DNA from: JAKPBU01 sp964425695
GTDB taxonomy: Bacteria; Pseudomonadota; Gammaproteobacteria; Xanthomonadales; Xanthomonadaceae
Direction: 5' to 3'
Assembly: GCA_964425695.1 (NCBI GenBank)
Contig: CAYRNF010000001.1
Span: forward strand, 124,001-188,000
Length of the DNA: 64,000 nt
Shown here: one piece after another, positions 34,523-43,331 of the stretch
Layout of the letters: the number at the start of each line of letters is the position of its first letter
Numbering within the stretch: position 1 is the stretch's first letter
Position numbers and translations under genes: made by a program
The notes under the pieces: model-generated
What the model was told of the DNA's origin: nothing
Seen by the model: the letters and a program-made list of their open reading frames with translations, nothing else
Databases searched by the model: none

Positions 34523-35107
34523 ATGCGTCCGATGCCTCTCGCCGCCGCGCTGTCGTGCGCGCTGCTGCTGTCCGCCTGCGCCGGCACCGGCGATCACCGC
34601 ACCGGTTCGCCGGCCGCCAGCAGCGGCGCGAAGCCCGCCGCATCGGCCGGCACGCTGTCGTCGGCCACGGCCAATCTGAGCGCGGCGTCCGGCAGCCTGG
34701 CCAGCGGCCAGCTGAAGCTGATGCCGATGGGCGACGGCGTGCACGTCACCGGCACCATCGGCGGGCTGAAGCCCAACGGCACCCACGCCTTCCACATCCA
34801 CGAGAAGGGCGACTGCAGTGCGGCCGACGCCTCCAGCGCCGGCGGTCATTTCAATCCCACCGGCGAGCCGCACGGCCGCGCCAGCGGGCCGCGCCACCAC
34901 GCCGGCGACAGCGATAACCTGGTCGCCAATGCCGAAGGCCAGGCCACGGTGAACGCACACTTCGAAGGCGTGGCCCTGGGCGGCGGCGGCGCCAACGACG
35001 TGGTGGGCAAGGCGGTGGTGGTGCACGCCGACCCGGACGACTACACCAGCCAGCCGGCCGGCAATGCCGGTTCGCGCATCGCCTGCGGCGTGATCGCGGG
35101 CGGCTGA
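34523..35107 (+). CDS. sodC: Cu/Zn superoxide dismutase lipoprotein
   Basis: A 194-residue protein. ALSCALLLSAC is a signal with lipobox LSA-Cys, so a membrane-anchored periplasmic or outer-membrane enzyme is expected. A Ser/Ala-rich linker (residues 25-65) precedes the SOD fold. Metal ligands are visible: HAFHIHEKGDC with two copper His and the disulphide Cys, GGHFNPTGEPHG, and RHHAGDSDNL, plus VVVHADPDD and GSRIACGVI with the second Cys. The family dismutates superoxide to oxygen and peroxide. AAAGGAGAT precedes ATG 34523. It is not obviously part of the ntr operon. Confidence 0.92.
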   Translation: MRPMPLAAALSCALLLSACAGTGDHRTGSPAASSGAKPAASAGTLSSATANLSAASGSLASGQLKLMPMGDGVHVTGTIGGLKPNGTHAFHIHEKGDCSAADASSAGGHFNPTGEPHGRASGPRHHAGDSDNLVANAEGQATVNAHFEGVALGGGGANDVVGKAVVVHADPDDYTSQPAGNAGSRIACGVIAGG

Positions 35108-35129
35108 GCCCGCGCTCGCCGCAGCGGCC

Positions 35130-35648
35130 ATGCGGGACACGCCGCACCCGGGCGCGATCCGCGTCCGCGACGCCACCCCGGCGGATGCGGCGTGGCTGGC
35201 TGCCTGCGCGATCGCCATGGCCCGCGAGACCGAGGACAAGGCGCTGGATCCGGACACCGTGCGGGCCGGCATCGCCGCCGGCCTGGCCGATCCGGGCAAG
35301 GCGCGCTACTTCGTGGCCATGCACGACGCGCGGGCAGGCGGCGACACGCTGGGCGTGCCGGCCGGCACGCTGATGCTCACCCGCGAGTGGAGCGACTGGC
35401 GCAACGGCGACTGGTGGTGGATCCAGAGCGTGTACGTGATGCCGCAGTTGCGCAGGCACGGCGTGTTCGCGGCGCTCTACCGGCATGTCGAGGCGCTGGC
35501 GCGCGCCGCGCCGGGCGTCGTGGGGCTGCGGCTGTACGTGGAGCGCGACAACGCCGCCGCGCAGCGCACCTACGCCGCGTTCGGCATGCGCGAAGCCGGC
35601 TACCGCATCTACGAAGCCACCCTGCGCGACGCGCCGGCCGCGGATTGA
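35130..35648 (+). CDS. GNAT-family N-acetyltransferase
   Basis: A 172-residue GNAT, 22 bases after sodC. It starts MRDTPHPGAIRVRDATPADAAWL. The core strand WWWIQSVYVMPQLRRHGVFAALY carries the acetyl-CoA loop in a R-R-H-G-V form, and ERDNAAAQRTYAAFGMREAGY is the C-terminal motif. The WxxIQSVYVxPxxRxxGVFxxLY signature matches a subgroup often annotated only as GNAT, whose substrates are unknown. It is convergent with the megasynthase gene on its right, whose end lies 34 bases away. Confidence 0.85.
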   Translation: MRDTPHPGAIRVRDATPADAAWLAACAIAMARETEDKALDPDTVRAGIAAGLADPGKARYFVAMHDARAGGDTLGVPAGTLMLTREWSDWRNGDWWWIQSVYVMPQLRRHGVFAALYRHVEALARAAPGVVGLRLYVERDNAAAQRTYAAFGMREAGYRIYEATLRDAPAAD

Positions 35649-35682
35649 GCTCGGCGCCCGCGGCGCGCGCTCCGCGTTTCGA

Positions 35683-38600
35683 TTAGGCCTGCGCGGCCTG
35701 CTGCCACTGCGCCAGCCGCGCGAACAGCCAGACGAACGCCTCGGCCTGCCCGCGCAGCGTGCACGTCCCGTCCAGGATGCGTTGCAGCAGGGCGTGGACA
35801 TCGCGCGAGCACAGGGCCGCGGCCGCGTCCGCATCGGCCAGCAGCAGGCGGCAGGACACGGTGGATGCCGCCGCCGCGGGCGCCAGCGACACGTCGCGTC
35901 CGTCGATGCGCAGCAGCAGCGGATCGTCGCCCTCCAGCGCGATCGACACCGTCAGGCTCGGCACGGGACCTGGCGTGTCGGCCAGCAGCGCGGCCAGGGA
36001 CGCACGCAGCGCTCCGGCCCAGGTGACCAGGTCGGCCTTGGTGACGGGCGTGGCGGGCGTGGCGGCGCTGGCATGGGCGCGGCCCGCATCGCGTTCCGGC
36101 GCGTCGTGGACAGCTGCATCGACCTCGCGTTCGGCTTCCTGCAGGGCTTCCAGGGTCCGGTCCACGTCGTCGCGGGTGTGCGCGGCCGAACAGATGAAGC
36201 GCAGCCGGCCGCCGCCGCGTTCCACGATCGGATAGGTCACCGCCGCGGTATGGATGCCGCGTGCGCCCAGCGCGCGGGCGATGGCGTACAGCCGCGCGCT
36301 GTCGGCGATGTGCGGGGTGACGATCGGGCCGTCGCCCGCGCCCAGGTCGTAGCCGGCTTCGGTGAAGCGCCGGCGCATGTAGCGCGTGGTGTCCCACAGC
36401 CGCTCGCGCAGCGCATCGTCGGTCCCCAGCCGCTCCAGCGCCGCCAGCGCGGCGGCGATGTCGGCCGGCGTGGTGGTGGCCTGGAACACGTACGCGCGCG
36501 AGGACGCCTTCAGCAGCGCCACGTGCGCCTCGCTGGCGGCGATCACCCCGCCCAGGCTGCCCAGCGCCTTGCTCAGCGTGGTCATGATGAAGTCCACGTC
36601 GCCCGCGACGCCCAGTTCCGCGCACAGCCCGGCGCCCCGGGGGCCGTAGAAGCCGAACGAGTGCGCTTCGTCCACCAGCACCAGCGCACCGTGGCGCTTG
36701 GCCACCTGCACGATCTCGCGCAGCGGCGCGGTGCCTTCGCCCATGCTGTAGGCGCCTTCGAGCACGACCAGCGTGGTGCGGTACGGCGACGCCTCCGCCT
36801 GCAGGATCGCGGCCAGGTCGTCGGCGCTGTTGTGGCGGAAGGTCCGCAGCCTGGCGCCGCTCAGGCGCGCGCCGTCCACGATGGACGCGTGGCACAGCTG
36901 GTCCATCACCACCACGTCCTGTTCGCCCAGCAGGCCCGCGATGGCGCCGAGGTTGGCGGTGAAGCCGGTCGGGAACAGGCACGCGGCGGGCTTGCCGACG
37001 CGCTGGGCGAAGGCCTGCTCGAACGCCAGGTGCAGGCCGGTCTGGCCCGACGCGGTCGCGGACGTCCCCATGCCCGTGCCGAAGCGCTCCAGGGCGCTGC
37101 GCGCCTGCGCCATGACCTCGGAGTCGCGGTTCAGGCCCAGGTAGAGGTTGGTGGTCCAGATGATCGCCTCGCGCGCCTCGCCCGAATGCGTGTCGGCGAC
37201 GGTGCCGCGCGCGGCGCTGCCCGTGCTCAGGAACTTGCCGTAGGGATCGCGGCCGCTGCGCCCCTGCAGGCGCTTGAGCTCGCCGACCAGGGTGGCGCGA
37301 TCGCTGGCGGACCAGGCCGGCGCCCGGGCCGCCAGGAACGGCGGGTGGCCGCTGCGCAGCTCGGCCTGCAGGCGGCCGAGCGGATCGCCTTCGGTGCCAC
37401 GCGCAGGCGCTGGCGCTTCGGCCGTGGCATCGCCGTCGGCGAGCAGCGCGAGCAGGTGCCCGGCCAGCGCGGCCGGCGTGGGATGCGCGTTCACCAGCGA
37501 GGCCGGCAGCGGCCGGCCCACCGCGGTGGCCAGGCGGTGGCTCAGTTCCACCGAATCCAGCGAGTCCAGCCCCAGCGTCTCCACCGCACCGTCGGCCGGG
37601 ATCCGGGCCGGGTCGCGCAGGCCCAGCACCTGGGCGATCTCGCCGCGGACGATCGCCAGCAGCGCAGCGCGGCGCTCGTCCATGGGCAGGTGCGCCAGGC
37701 GGCTCGCAGGCGGCGCGCCCGGGTCTGTGGCGCTCCGGCCGGGCTGCGGGGCATCGGGTCCGGCGGGTGCCAGGTCGCCCGGCGGGTCGGGCGGGGCCAG
37801 GCGGCTGCGATCGAGCTTGCCGTTGGGCAGGCGCGGCAGCGACGCCACGCGCACCACCTGCTGCGGAACCATGTAGCGCGGCAGGCGCCGTGCGACGTGC
37901 GCGCGCGCCACCTCGCCCGCCGCGTCGGGGTCGCGGCTCACCACGTAGCCCGCCAGCATCCGGCGGCCGTCGCCGCTCTCCACCACCGCCGCGGCGGCCG
38001 CGTCCACGCCCGGCAACGACAGCAGCGCGGACTCCACTTCCTCCAGTTCGATCCGGAACCCGCGCAGCTTCACCTGCGCATCCATCCGGCCCAGGAACTC
38101 GATCTCGCCCTGCGCATTCCACCGGCACAGGTCGCCGGTGCGGTACAGGCGCTGCACCGGTAGGCCGGGACCGGGCGCCGCCTCCACGAACCGTTCGCGG
38201 GTGCGCTCCGGGTCGTGCAGGTAGCCGCGCGCCAGCTTGTCGCCGGCCAGGTGCAGCTCGCCCGGCACGCCGGCCGGCACCGGCTGCAGGGCGGCATCCA
38301 GGATGTGGCACTGCGTGCCCGCGACCGGGCGGCCGATGGTCACCTCCCCGGCGCCCGGCGGCACCGCGGCGGCGGTCGAGAACACCGTGTCCTCGGTGGG
38401 TCCGTACACGTTGAACACGCGCAGCTGCGGCTGCAGGGCGTGCAGGCGACTGGCCAGCGCGGGGCTGAGCGTTTCGCCGCCGAGCACCACGCAGCGCAGC
38501 GCCAGCGGCCGCCAGCCTCCGGCCAGCAGCGCCTGCATCGAGGACGGCACCATGATCGCGGTGCGGACCCGGTCCGCCGCCGGCAACTGCGCCACTGCCA

Positions 38601-39372
38601 GCGCGTTGGGCGCCAGCACCACCGTGCCGCCCAGGCACAGCGTGCCCAGCAGTTCCATCACGGAAGGGTCGAAGCAGCACGACGCCGCGGCCAGCACGCC
38701 GTCCAGGTCCGCCTCGTCCAACAGCGCGCGCATCGCCCGGGTCATCGCCAGCACGCTGCGGTGTTCCACCGCCACGCCCTTGGGCCGTCCGGTGGAGCCG
38801 GAGGTGTAGATCACGTACGCCAGGTCGGTGGCCGCGGCTTCGGGCAGCGGTACCGGCGCGGCCGCGTCGCGCACCTCGTCCAGCTGCAGCCGCTGCGGCG
38901 CGTCCTCGCACAGCGCGGCGGCGTGCGCGTCGTCCACGATCGCAAGCGCAGCGCGCGCATGGCCGAGCATGTAGCGCACGCGATCGCGCGGATAGTCCGG
39001 ATCCAGCGGCACGTACGCGGCGCCCGCCCGCAGCACGCCCAGCAGCGCCGCCACCAGCTCCCAGGTGCGGCCCACGCACACGCCCACCAGCGCGCCGGGT
39101 TCCACGCCGCGCGCCAGCAGCGCCTGCGCGATGGCGTCGGCGCGCGCCGACAGGCGCGCGTAATCCACGTGCTGTGCGCCGTCGATCACCGCCACGCGCT
39201 GCGGATGCGCCCGTGCGCGCTGTGCGAACACGTCGCCGATCGTCTGCGGGCCGCCGTCCGCGTCCGGCGTGGCGGCGCTTCCGTGCGCAGCCGGCGGCGC
39301 GTCCGCGTCGCTGCACGCCCGCGCCGGATGCGCTGCCTGCTGAAGTTCGCCGTTGCGTTCCGTCTGCTGCAT
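35683..39372 (-). CDS. Adenylation-PCP-AONS aminotransferase-fold-SCP2 megasynthase
   Basis: A 1229-residue fusion. An NRPS-type adenylation domain (about 45-530) shows A3 YTSGSTGRPKGVAVEH, NVYGPTEDT, YRTGDLCRW and LPNGKLDRSRL. A carrier domain has the phosphopantetheine serine in GLDSLDSVEL (about residue 602). A PLP enzyme of the 8-amino-7-oxononanoate synthase type (about 720-1080) has DEAHSFGFYGPRGAG and the lysine in TTLSKALGSLGG. The last 110 residues resemble an SCP2-like lipid-binding domain (SLTVSIALEGDDPLLLRIDG). AONS-fold enzymes join an acyl thioester to an amino acid with loss of CO2, so the product is probably an alpha-aminoketone derivative (inference). It has no biosynthetic neighbours beyond a thiolase nearby. 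Confidence 0.88.
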   Translation of the reverse strand: MQQTERNGELQQAAHPARACSDADAPPAAHGSAATPDADGGPQTIGDVFAQRARAHPQRVAVIDGAQHVDYARLSARADAIAQALLARGVEPGALVGVCVGRTWELVAALLGVLRAGAAYVPLDPDYPRDRVRYMLGHARAALAIVDDAHAAALCEDAPQRLQLDEVRDAAAPVPLPEAAATDLAYVIYTSGSTGRPKGVAVEHRSVLAMTRAMRALLDEADLDGVLAAASCCFDPSVMELLGTLCLGGTVVLAPNALAVAQLPAADRVRTAIMVPSSMQALLAGGWRPLALRCVVLGGETLSPALASRLHALQPQLRVFNVYGPTEDTVFSTAAAVPPGAGEVTIGRPVAGTQCHILDAALQPVPAGVPGELHLAGDKLARGYLHDPERTRERFVEAAPGPGLPVQRLYRTGDLCRWNAQGEIEFLGRMDAQVKLRGFRIELEEVESALLSLPGVDAAAAAVVESGDGRRMLAGYVVSRDPDAAGEVARAHVARRLPRYMVPQQVVRVASLPRLPNGKLDRSRLAPPDPPGDLAPAGPDAPQPGRSATDPGAPPASRLAHLPMDERRAALLAIVRGEIAQVLGLRDPARIPADGAVETLGLDSLDSVELSHRLATAVGRPLPASLVNAHPTPAALAGHLLALLADGDATAEAPAPARGTEGDPLGRLQAELRSGHPPFLAARAPAWSASDRATLVGELKRLQGRSGRDPYGKFLSTGSAARGTVADTHSGEAREAIIWTTNLYLGLNRDSEVMAQARSALERFGTGMGTSATASGQTGLHLAFEQAFAQRVGKPAACLFPTGFTANLGAIAGLLGEQDVVVMDQLCHASIVDGARLSGARLRTFRHNSADDLAAILQAEASPYRTTLVVLEGAYSMGEGTAPLREIVQVAKRHGALVLVDEAHSFGFYGPRGAGLCAELGVAGDVDFIMTTLSKALGSLGGVIAASEAHVALLKASSRAYVFQATTTPADIAAALAALERLGTDDALRERLWDTTRYMRRRFTEAGYDLGAGDGPIVTPHIADSARLYAIARALGARGIHTAAVTYPIVERGGGRLRFICSAAHTRDDVDRTLEALQEAEREVDAAVHDAPERDAGRAHASAATPATPVTKADLVTWAGALRASLAALLADTPGPVPSLTVSIALEGDDPLLLRIDGRDVSLAPAAAASTVSCRLLLADADAAAALCSRDVHALLQRILDGTCTLRGQAEAFVWLFARLAQWQQAAQA

Positions 39373-39566
39373 CGCCTGCTCCGTGCGGGAAAGTGGCCCG
39401 GCAGGCTAATGGCGCGCACCTTGCTGCGCGATGACGCGGGGCCGCAACGCCGCGTATCGGCACCGGACGCGCGCCACGCAGGCGCACGATGCGGACATCC
39501 GTCACGTGTTGCGGCGGGTCGCCTGCGCGCGCCCGGCGCGCGGCCGCACCGCGCAGGGCAGTGCGA

Positions 39567-40496
39567 TCAGGCCGGCGCGGTCGGCGCGTGCGGCGGTTCA
39601 GGATCGTCTTGTTCGAACACCACCTCAACGCCGTGCGCGCGCAGCACGTCGGCGTACTGGCGCTGGCGCGCTTCGAACAGCGCATAGCGGCGCGCCAGCC
39701 GCTGCGCATCGTCGCCGGCATCGGCGGCATACCGCGCGCGCCATGCATCGGGCGAGAACAGCGCGATGCGCGCCTCGCCGCCGCTGAAGCGCACCAGCGG
39801 TTCGTGCGGCCGCTCCACCGCGGCGCTCGCGTGCGGCGCCAGCAGCGCGGTCTCCACCACATGCCACAGCGCATCCAAGCCCTGGTTGGCGTACTGCAGC
39901 GCGGTCATCGCCGCCAGGTCGTGCACGGTGAGCGTGCGGGCATGCTCGATGCGGGTGCCGAACGCCTCCTGAGCCAGCAGCGCGGTGTCGGCCTTCGCCA
40001 TGCCCAGGTCCAGCAGCACCTGCTCCATGCGCGCGGCCACGGCCTGCGCGGCGCCGGCGTGCCCTGCGCTGCCGCCCGCCTCCCGCGGTGCGCTCAGCAG
40101 GAACGGCAGGACCCGCAGCTGGCCGCCGCGCAGCGCGTCGTCGCACGCCAGCGGCTGCGGCACCCGGCCTTCGGCATCGGCGCCGAAGGCGAGGATCCGC
40201 GGTCCGTGCCCTGCGCTCGGCGCGCGCTGGCGCAATTCGTCCAGGCGCCGGTGCAGGGGCCAGCCCGGGCGCAGCACCTCGGCCGGGTCGAAATGGGCCG
40301 CCGCGAAGGTCAGGTCGAGTTCGCGCACGCCCTCCACCACCGCGCCCAGGTCGCGGCCCAGCAGGCTGGCCAGGCGGCCCGCGTCGGCCTGCGCCAGCGC
40401 ATCGCGCGCGATCGCGCCGCCGGGTGCGAGTTCCAGCGCCAGCACGCCCGCGGCATGCGCGCCGGGGGCGTCGGCAAAGAGGTCGTGCGAAGACAT
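39567..40496 (-). CDS. Hypothetical protein, 309 residues
   Basis: I do not recognise the family. The protein starts MSSHDLFADAPGAHAAGVLA at ATG 40496 and is Ala/Arg/Leu-rich. It has no signal peptide or membrane segment. Segments that look conserved rather than random include LTFAAAHFDPAEVLRPGWPL, PRILAFGADAEG, KADTALLAQEAFGTRIEHAR, TVHDLAAMTALQYANQGLDA and ALWHVVETALL. The AMTALQYANQGLDALWHVVE block suggests a helical fold. It is divergent from the thiolase gene with about 100 bases between the starts and is followed by the megasynthase on the other side. Codon use is normal for the core genome. Confidence 0.75.
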   Translation of the reverse strand: MSSHDLFADAPGAHAAGVLALELAPGGAIARDALAQADAGRLASLLGRDLGAVVEGVRELDLTFAAAHFDPAEVLRPGWPLHRRLDELRQRAPSAGHGPRILAFGADAEGRVPQPLACDDALRGGQLRVLPFLLSAPREAGGSAGHAGAAQAVAARMEQVLLDLGMAKADTALLAQEAFGTRIEHARTLTVHDLAAMTALQYANQGLDALWHVVETALLAPHASAAVERPHEPLVRFSGGEARIALFSPDAWRARYAADAGDDAQRLARRYALFEARQRQYADVLRAHGVEVVFEQDDPEPPHAPTAPA

Positions 40497-40598
40497 GGGC
40501 GGGTGAGGACTGCGGGAGGACGGCGGGGAATCGCGCGCTACACTCGGGATTATGCCCGCCGTCGCCGAAGCGACGAACCGCCACCAAGGAACGCATCG

Positions 40599-41876
40599 AT
40601 GCTGCATGGCCGTCCCGTCGCCGTCCTCGGCGGCGTCCGCATCCCCTTCTGCCGCCAGAACACCGCCTATGCCGACGTCGGCAACCTGGGCATGTCGGTG
40701 CGCACGCTCGGCGCGCTGGTCGAGAAGTTCGGCCTGCACGGCCAGGTGCTGGGCGAAGTGGCGATGGGCGCGGTGATCAAGCATTCCTCCGACTGGAACC
40801 TGGCGCGCGAGGCGACGCTGTCCTCGGGCCTGTCGCCGCTCACGCCGGGCATCACCCTGCAGCGCGCCTGCGGCACCTCGTTGGATTCGATCATCACCGT
40901 GGGCAACAAGATCGCCACCGGGCAGATCGAAGCCGGCATCGGCGGCGGCAGCGACACCACGTCCGACGTGCCGATCGTCTACGGCCAGGCCCTGCGCCGG
41001 CGCCTGCTCGCCGCTGCGGCCGCCAGGACGCCCAGGGACAAGCTGCGCGCGTTCAAGGGGTTTTCCCTGCGCGAACTCAAGCCCGACTTCCCCGGCGTGG
41101 CCGAACCGCGCACCGGAAAGTCCATGGGCCAGCACTGCGAGGATATGGCCAAGCAGTGGGCCATTTCGCGCGACTCGCAGGACGAACTCGCCGCCGCGTC
41201 GCACCACAAGCTGGCCGCCGCGTACGATCGCGGCTTCTTCGACGACCTGGTGGTGAACTTCCGCGGCGTGTCGCGCGACAACATCCTGCGCCCGGACACG
41301 TCCATCGAGAAACTGGCCACGCTGAAGCCGGCCTTCGACCGCAGCTCCGGGCGCGGCACGCTCACCGCGGGCAATTCCACGCCGCTCACCGACGGCGCCG
41401 CGGCCTGCCTGGTCGCGTCCGACGACTGGGCCGCGCGCCACGGTCACCCGGTGCTGTGCCACCTGCGCGACGCACAGGTGGCGGCGGTGGATTTCGTGCA
41501 CGGCGAGGGCCTGCTGATGGCGCCCACCGTGGCCGTGGCCGAGATGCTGGCGCGCAACGGCCTGGCGCTGCAGGACTTCGACTTCTACGAGATCCACGAG
41601 GCGTTCGCCGCGCAGGTGCTGTGCACCCTGCGCGCGTGGGAGAGCGAGGACTACTGCCGCAATCGCCTGGGCCTGGGCGCGCCGCTGGGACGCATCGACC
41701 CGGCCAGGATCAACCCGCTGGGTTCGTCGCTGGCCGCCGGCCACCCGTTCGCCGCCACCGGCGCACGCATCGTCGCCACCGCCGCCAAGGAACTGGCCGC
41801 CCGCGGCGGCGGGCGCTGCCTCATCTCCATCTGCACCGCCGGTGGGATGGGCGTGGTGGCGATCCTGGAGCGGTAA
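40599..41876 (+). CDS. Acetyl-CoA C-acyltransferase (thiolase, FadI-like)
   Basis: A 425-residue thiolase. The nucleophile is Cys91 in LQRACGTSLDS, the catalytic His is near 333 in EIHEAFAAQVL, and the second Cys near 411 lies in ICTAGGMGVV. NPLGSSLAAGHPFAATGAR is the glycine-rich CoA loop. The longer-than-average form, with DTTSDVPIVYGQALRRR and KGFSLRELKPDFPGVAEPRT inserts, resembles FadI-type enzymes and their partners of a fadJ subunit, but no fadJ lies beside it. It catalyses thiolytic cleavage or condensation of 3-ketoacyl-CoA. ATG 40599 is preceded by AAGGAACG. Confidence 0.9.
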   Translation: MLHGRPVAVLGGVRIPFCRQNTAYADVGNLGMSVRTLGALVEKFGLHGQVLGEVAMGAVIKHSSDWNLAREATLSSGLSPLTPGITLQRACGTSLDSIITVGNKIATGQIEAGIGGGSDTTSDVPIVYGQALRRRLLAAAAARTPRDKLRAFKGFSLRELKPDFPGVAEPRTGKSMGQHCEDMAKQWAISRDSQDELAAASHHKLAAAYDRGFFDDLVVNFRGVSRDNILRPDTSIEKLATLKPAFDRSSGRGTLTAGNSTPLTDGAAACLVASDDWAARHGHPVLCHLRDAQVAAVDFVHGEGLLMAPTVAVAEMLARNGLALQDFDFYEIHEAFAAQVLCTLRAWESEDYCRNRLGLGAPLGRIDPARINPLGSSLAAGHPFAATGARIVATAAKELAARGGGRCLISICTAGGMGVVAILER

Positions 41877-41959
41877 TCGCGATGTGCGGGTCGCGGTAGG
41901 ACGCGCATCGCAGGCAGCTCGGTCGCGGCGTTGCTGCGTCGCGCTCGTGCGTCTGCCGC

Positions 41960-43297
41960 CTAGGCCAGCTGCGGGCCGGCCGGTTGCCGCGTCGGTTCAT
42001 CGTGACGCGCCTCTCTATTTCGGACGGCAGGCAGTTCGAGCTGTGCGAGCTCGCGCTGGATCTGCTCCGGCGCCATCGCCAGCGCATCGCGCGTGGACAT
42101 CGATTCGCGCAGGTGCGCGGGATCTTCGCGACCGCCCTGCAGCACGAAGAAGCGCTCGCCTGCAGCCAGCCTGTCGGTCTGCACGTTGAAGACGATGTCG
42201 TCGATGCGCGCGTAACCGCTGCGCGCGGCCAGCGTTGCGCCGGCAAGCGCGATGCGCCGGGTGTCATCGTCGGGTTCCCGCCTCAGCTCGGCGTCGCGCC
42301 GCGACAACGCGGTGAGTGCCTGGCGGTAGAGCAGACTGTCCCCGAGCGCCGCCTGCGCGTTGCCGCGCCCTGACGGCGACGCCCCTTCGTCGCGCGCCGA
42401 CGCCAGGCGAACGTCCGCATCCGGCGCGCTGCCCGCGTCGGCCAGGGTGAACGGGCTGCGCGCGATCGGGCGCGTGCGGTTCGGATCCTGCGGATGCCAG
42501 TCGTCGCGCTGTGCCTGCGACTCCAGGCGTACGGCGCGGGTGTCGTTGAGTTCGCGCAGCTGGCGTGCATCGGTCACCTCGCGGATGATCGGCCCGCCGA
42601 CATCGTCGCCAGCGGTCACGCTTGACCAGCCGCCGGTGCGGCGATCGTAACGATAGTAGAAGTTGCGGGCGCCGATGATGTCGGGGTCGGTGCGGGCGCG
42701 GTCGACTGCCGCCAGCCCGCTCGCGCTTCCGAGGTCTTGGAGGTACTGCCTGGCCGGCAGTTGCGCGTCGTTGTAGGTGAACAGGACGTCGCGCGACGTG
42801 ATGCCCATGCGGTTCAGGCCCAAGCCGCGGCCATCGAGCATGTTGGCCCACACCTGCTCCGCTGCCTGCTCGCCGCCGTGGCGGCGTGCAGCGTCCAACA
42901 GCTGGCGTGGCGTCCATGCATTCGGATCGATCCCGGCCTCGCGGAAAGCATCATCGTGCGCGCGCTGTACATCCTCGACTGGTAGGTTAAGCGCGAGGTC
43001 TCCACGCCCACCTGCCATGTATCGGGATCTGAATGCCACGTCACGGCTGACAAGATCCTCTCCGAAGCGTTCCCAATCGCGTTCGCTCATCTCGCGACCG
43101 TCAGCCTGCGCCCTGTTGGCTGCGAAGTGGTTGGCGACCGCGCCTGGCATGCTGTCGTTACGTACCACCCCGAGAGCAAGCACACCGTAGCCATCGTTGC
43201 CCTGCTTCTGCGCAAGATAGTTCCAGTACAGCTCGCGGTTGCCTTCATCGGCGTATCTGCCGAGGATCGTGAGGTCTTGTTCGGTCAAGCCCGGCAT
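41960..43297 (-). CDS. XVIPCD-type T4SS antibacterial effector
   Basis: A 445-residue protein. The last 120 residues fit the Xanthomonadales XVIPCD secretion domain: LAGATLAARSGYARIDDIVF, RFFVLQGGREDPAHLRESMS, and a Gln/Pro-rich end. FxxQGGxxDPAH is the family hallmark and targets effectors to the X-T4SS. The N-terminal half (NRELYWNYLAQKQGNDGYG, LALGVVRNDSMPG) resembles an uncharacterised domain found in several such effectors. The middle has TSRDVLFTYNDAQLPARQ and no recognisable catalytic motif. Immediately upstream, in the same operon, is a lipoprotein gene that fits the cognate immunity protein. No T4SS machinery genes lie in this window. Confidence 0.82.
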   Translation of the reverse strand: MPGLTEQDLTILGRYADEGNRELYWNYLAQKQGNDGYGVLALGVVRNDSMPGAVANHFAANRAQADGREMSERDWERFGEDLVSRDVAFRSRYMAGGRGDLALNLPVEDVQRAHDDAFREAGIDPNAWTPRQLLDAARRHGGEQAAEQVWANMLDGRGLGLNRMGITSRDVLFTYNDAQLPARQYLQDLGSASGLAAVDRARTDPDIIGARNFYYRYDRRTGGWSSVTAGDDVGGPIIREVTDARQLRELNDTRAVRLESQAQRDDWHPQDPNRTRPIARSPFTLADAGSAPDADVRLASARDEGASPSGRGNAQAALGDSLLYRQALTALSRRDAELRREPDDDTRRIALAGATLAARSGYARIDDIVFNVQTDRLAAGERFFVLQGGREDPAHLRESMSTRDALAMAPEQIQRELAQLELPAVRNREARHDEPTRQPAGPQLA

Positions 43298-43331
43298 GAT
43301 GCGGCGCTCCTTGCGTGTCAGCAGATGCGGC

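Noticed and set aside
39567..41744. A 725-residue minus-strand frame across the thiolase gene
   Set aside because: The part beyond 40496 is antisense to a clear thiolase with all catalytic residues; only 39567-40496 is kept.
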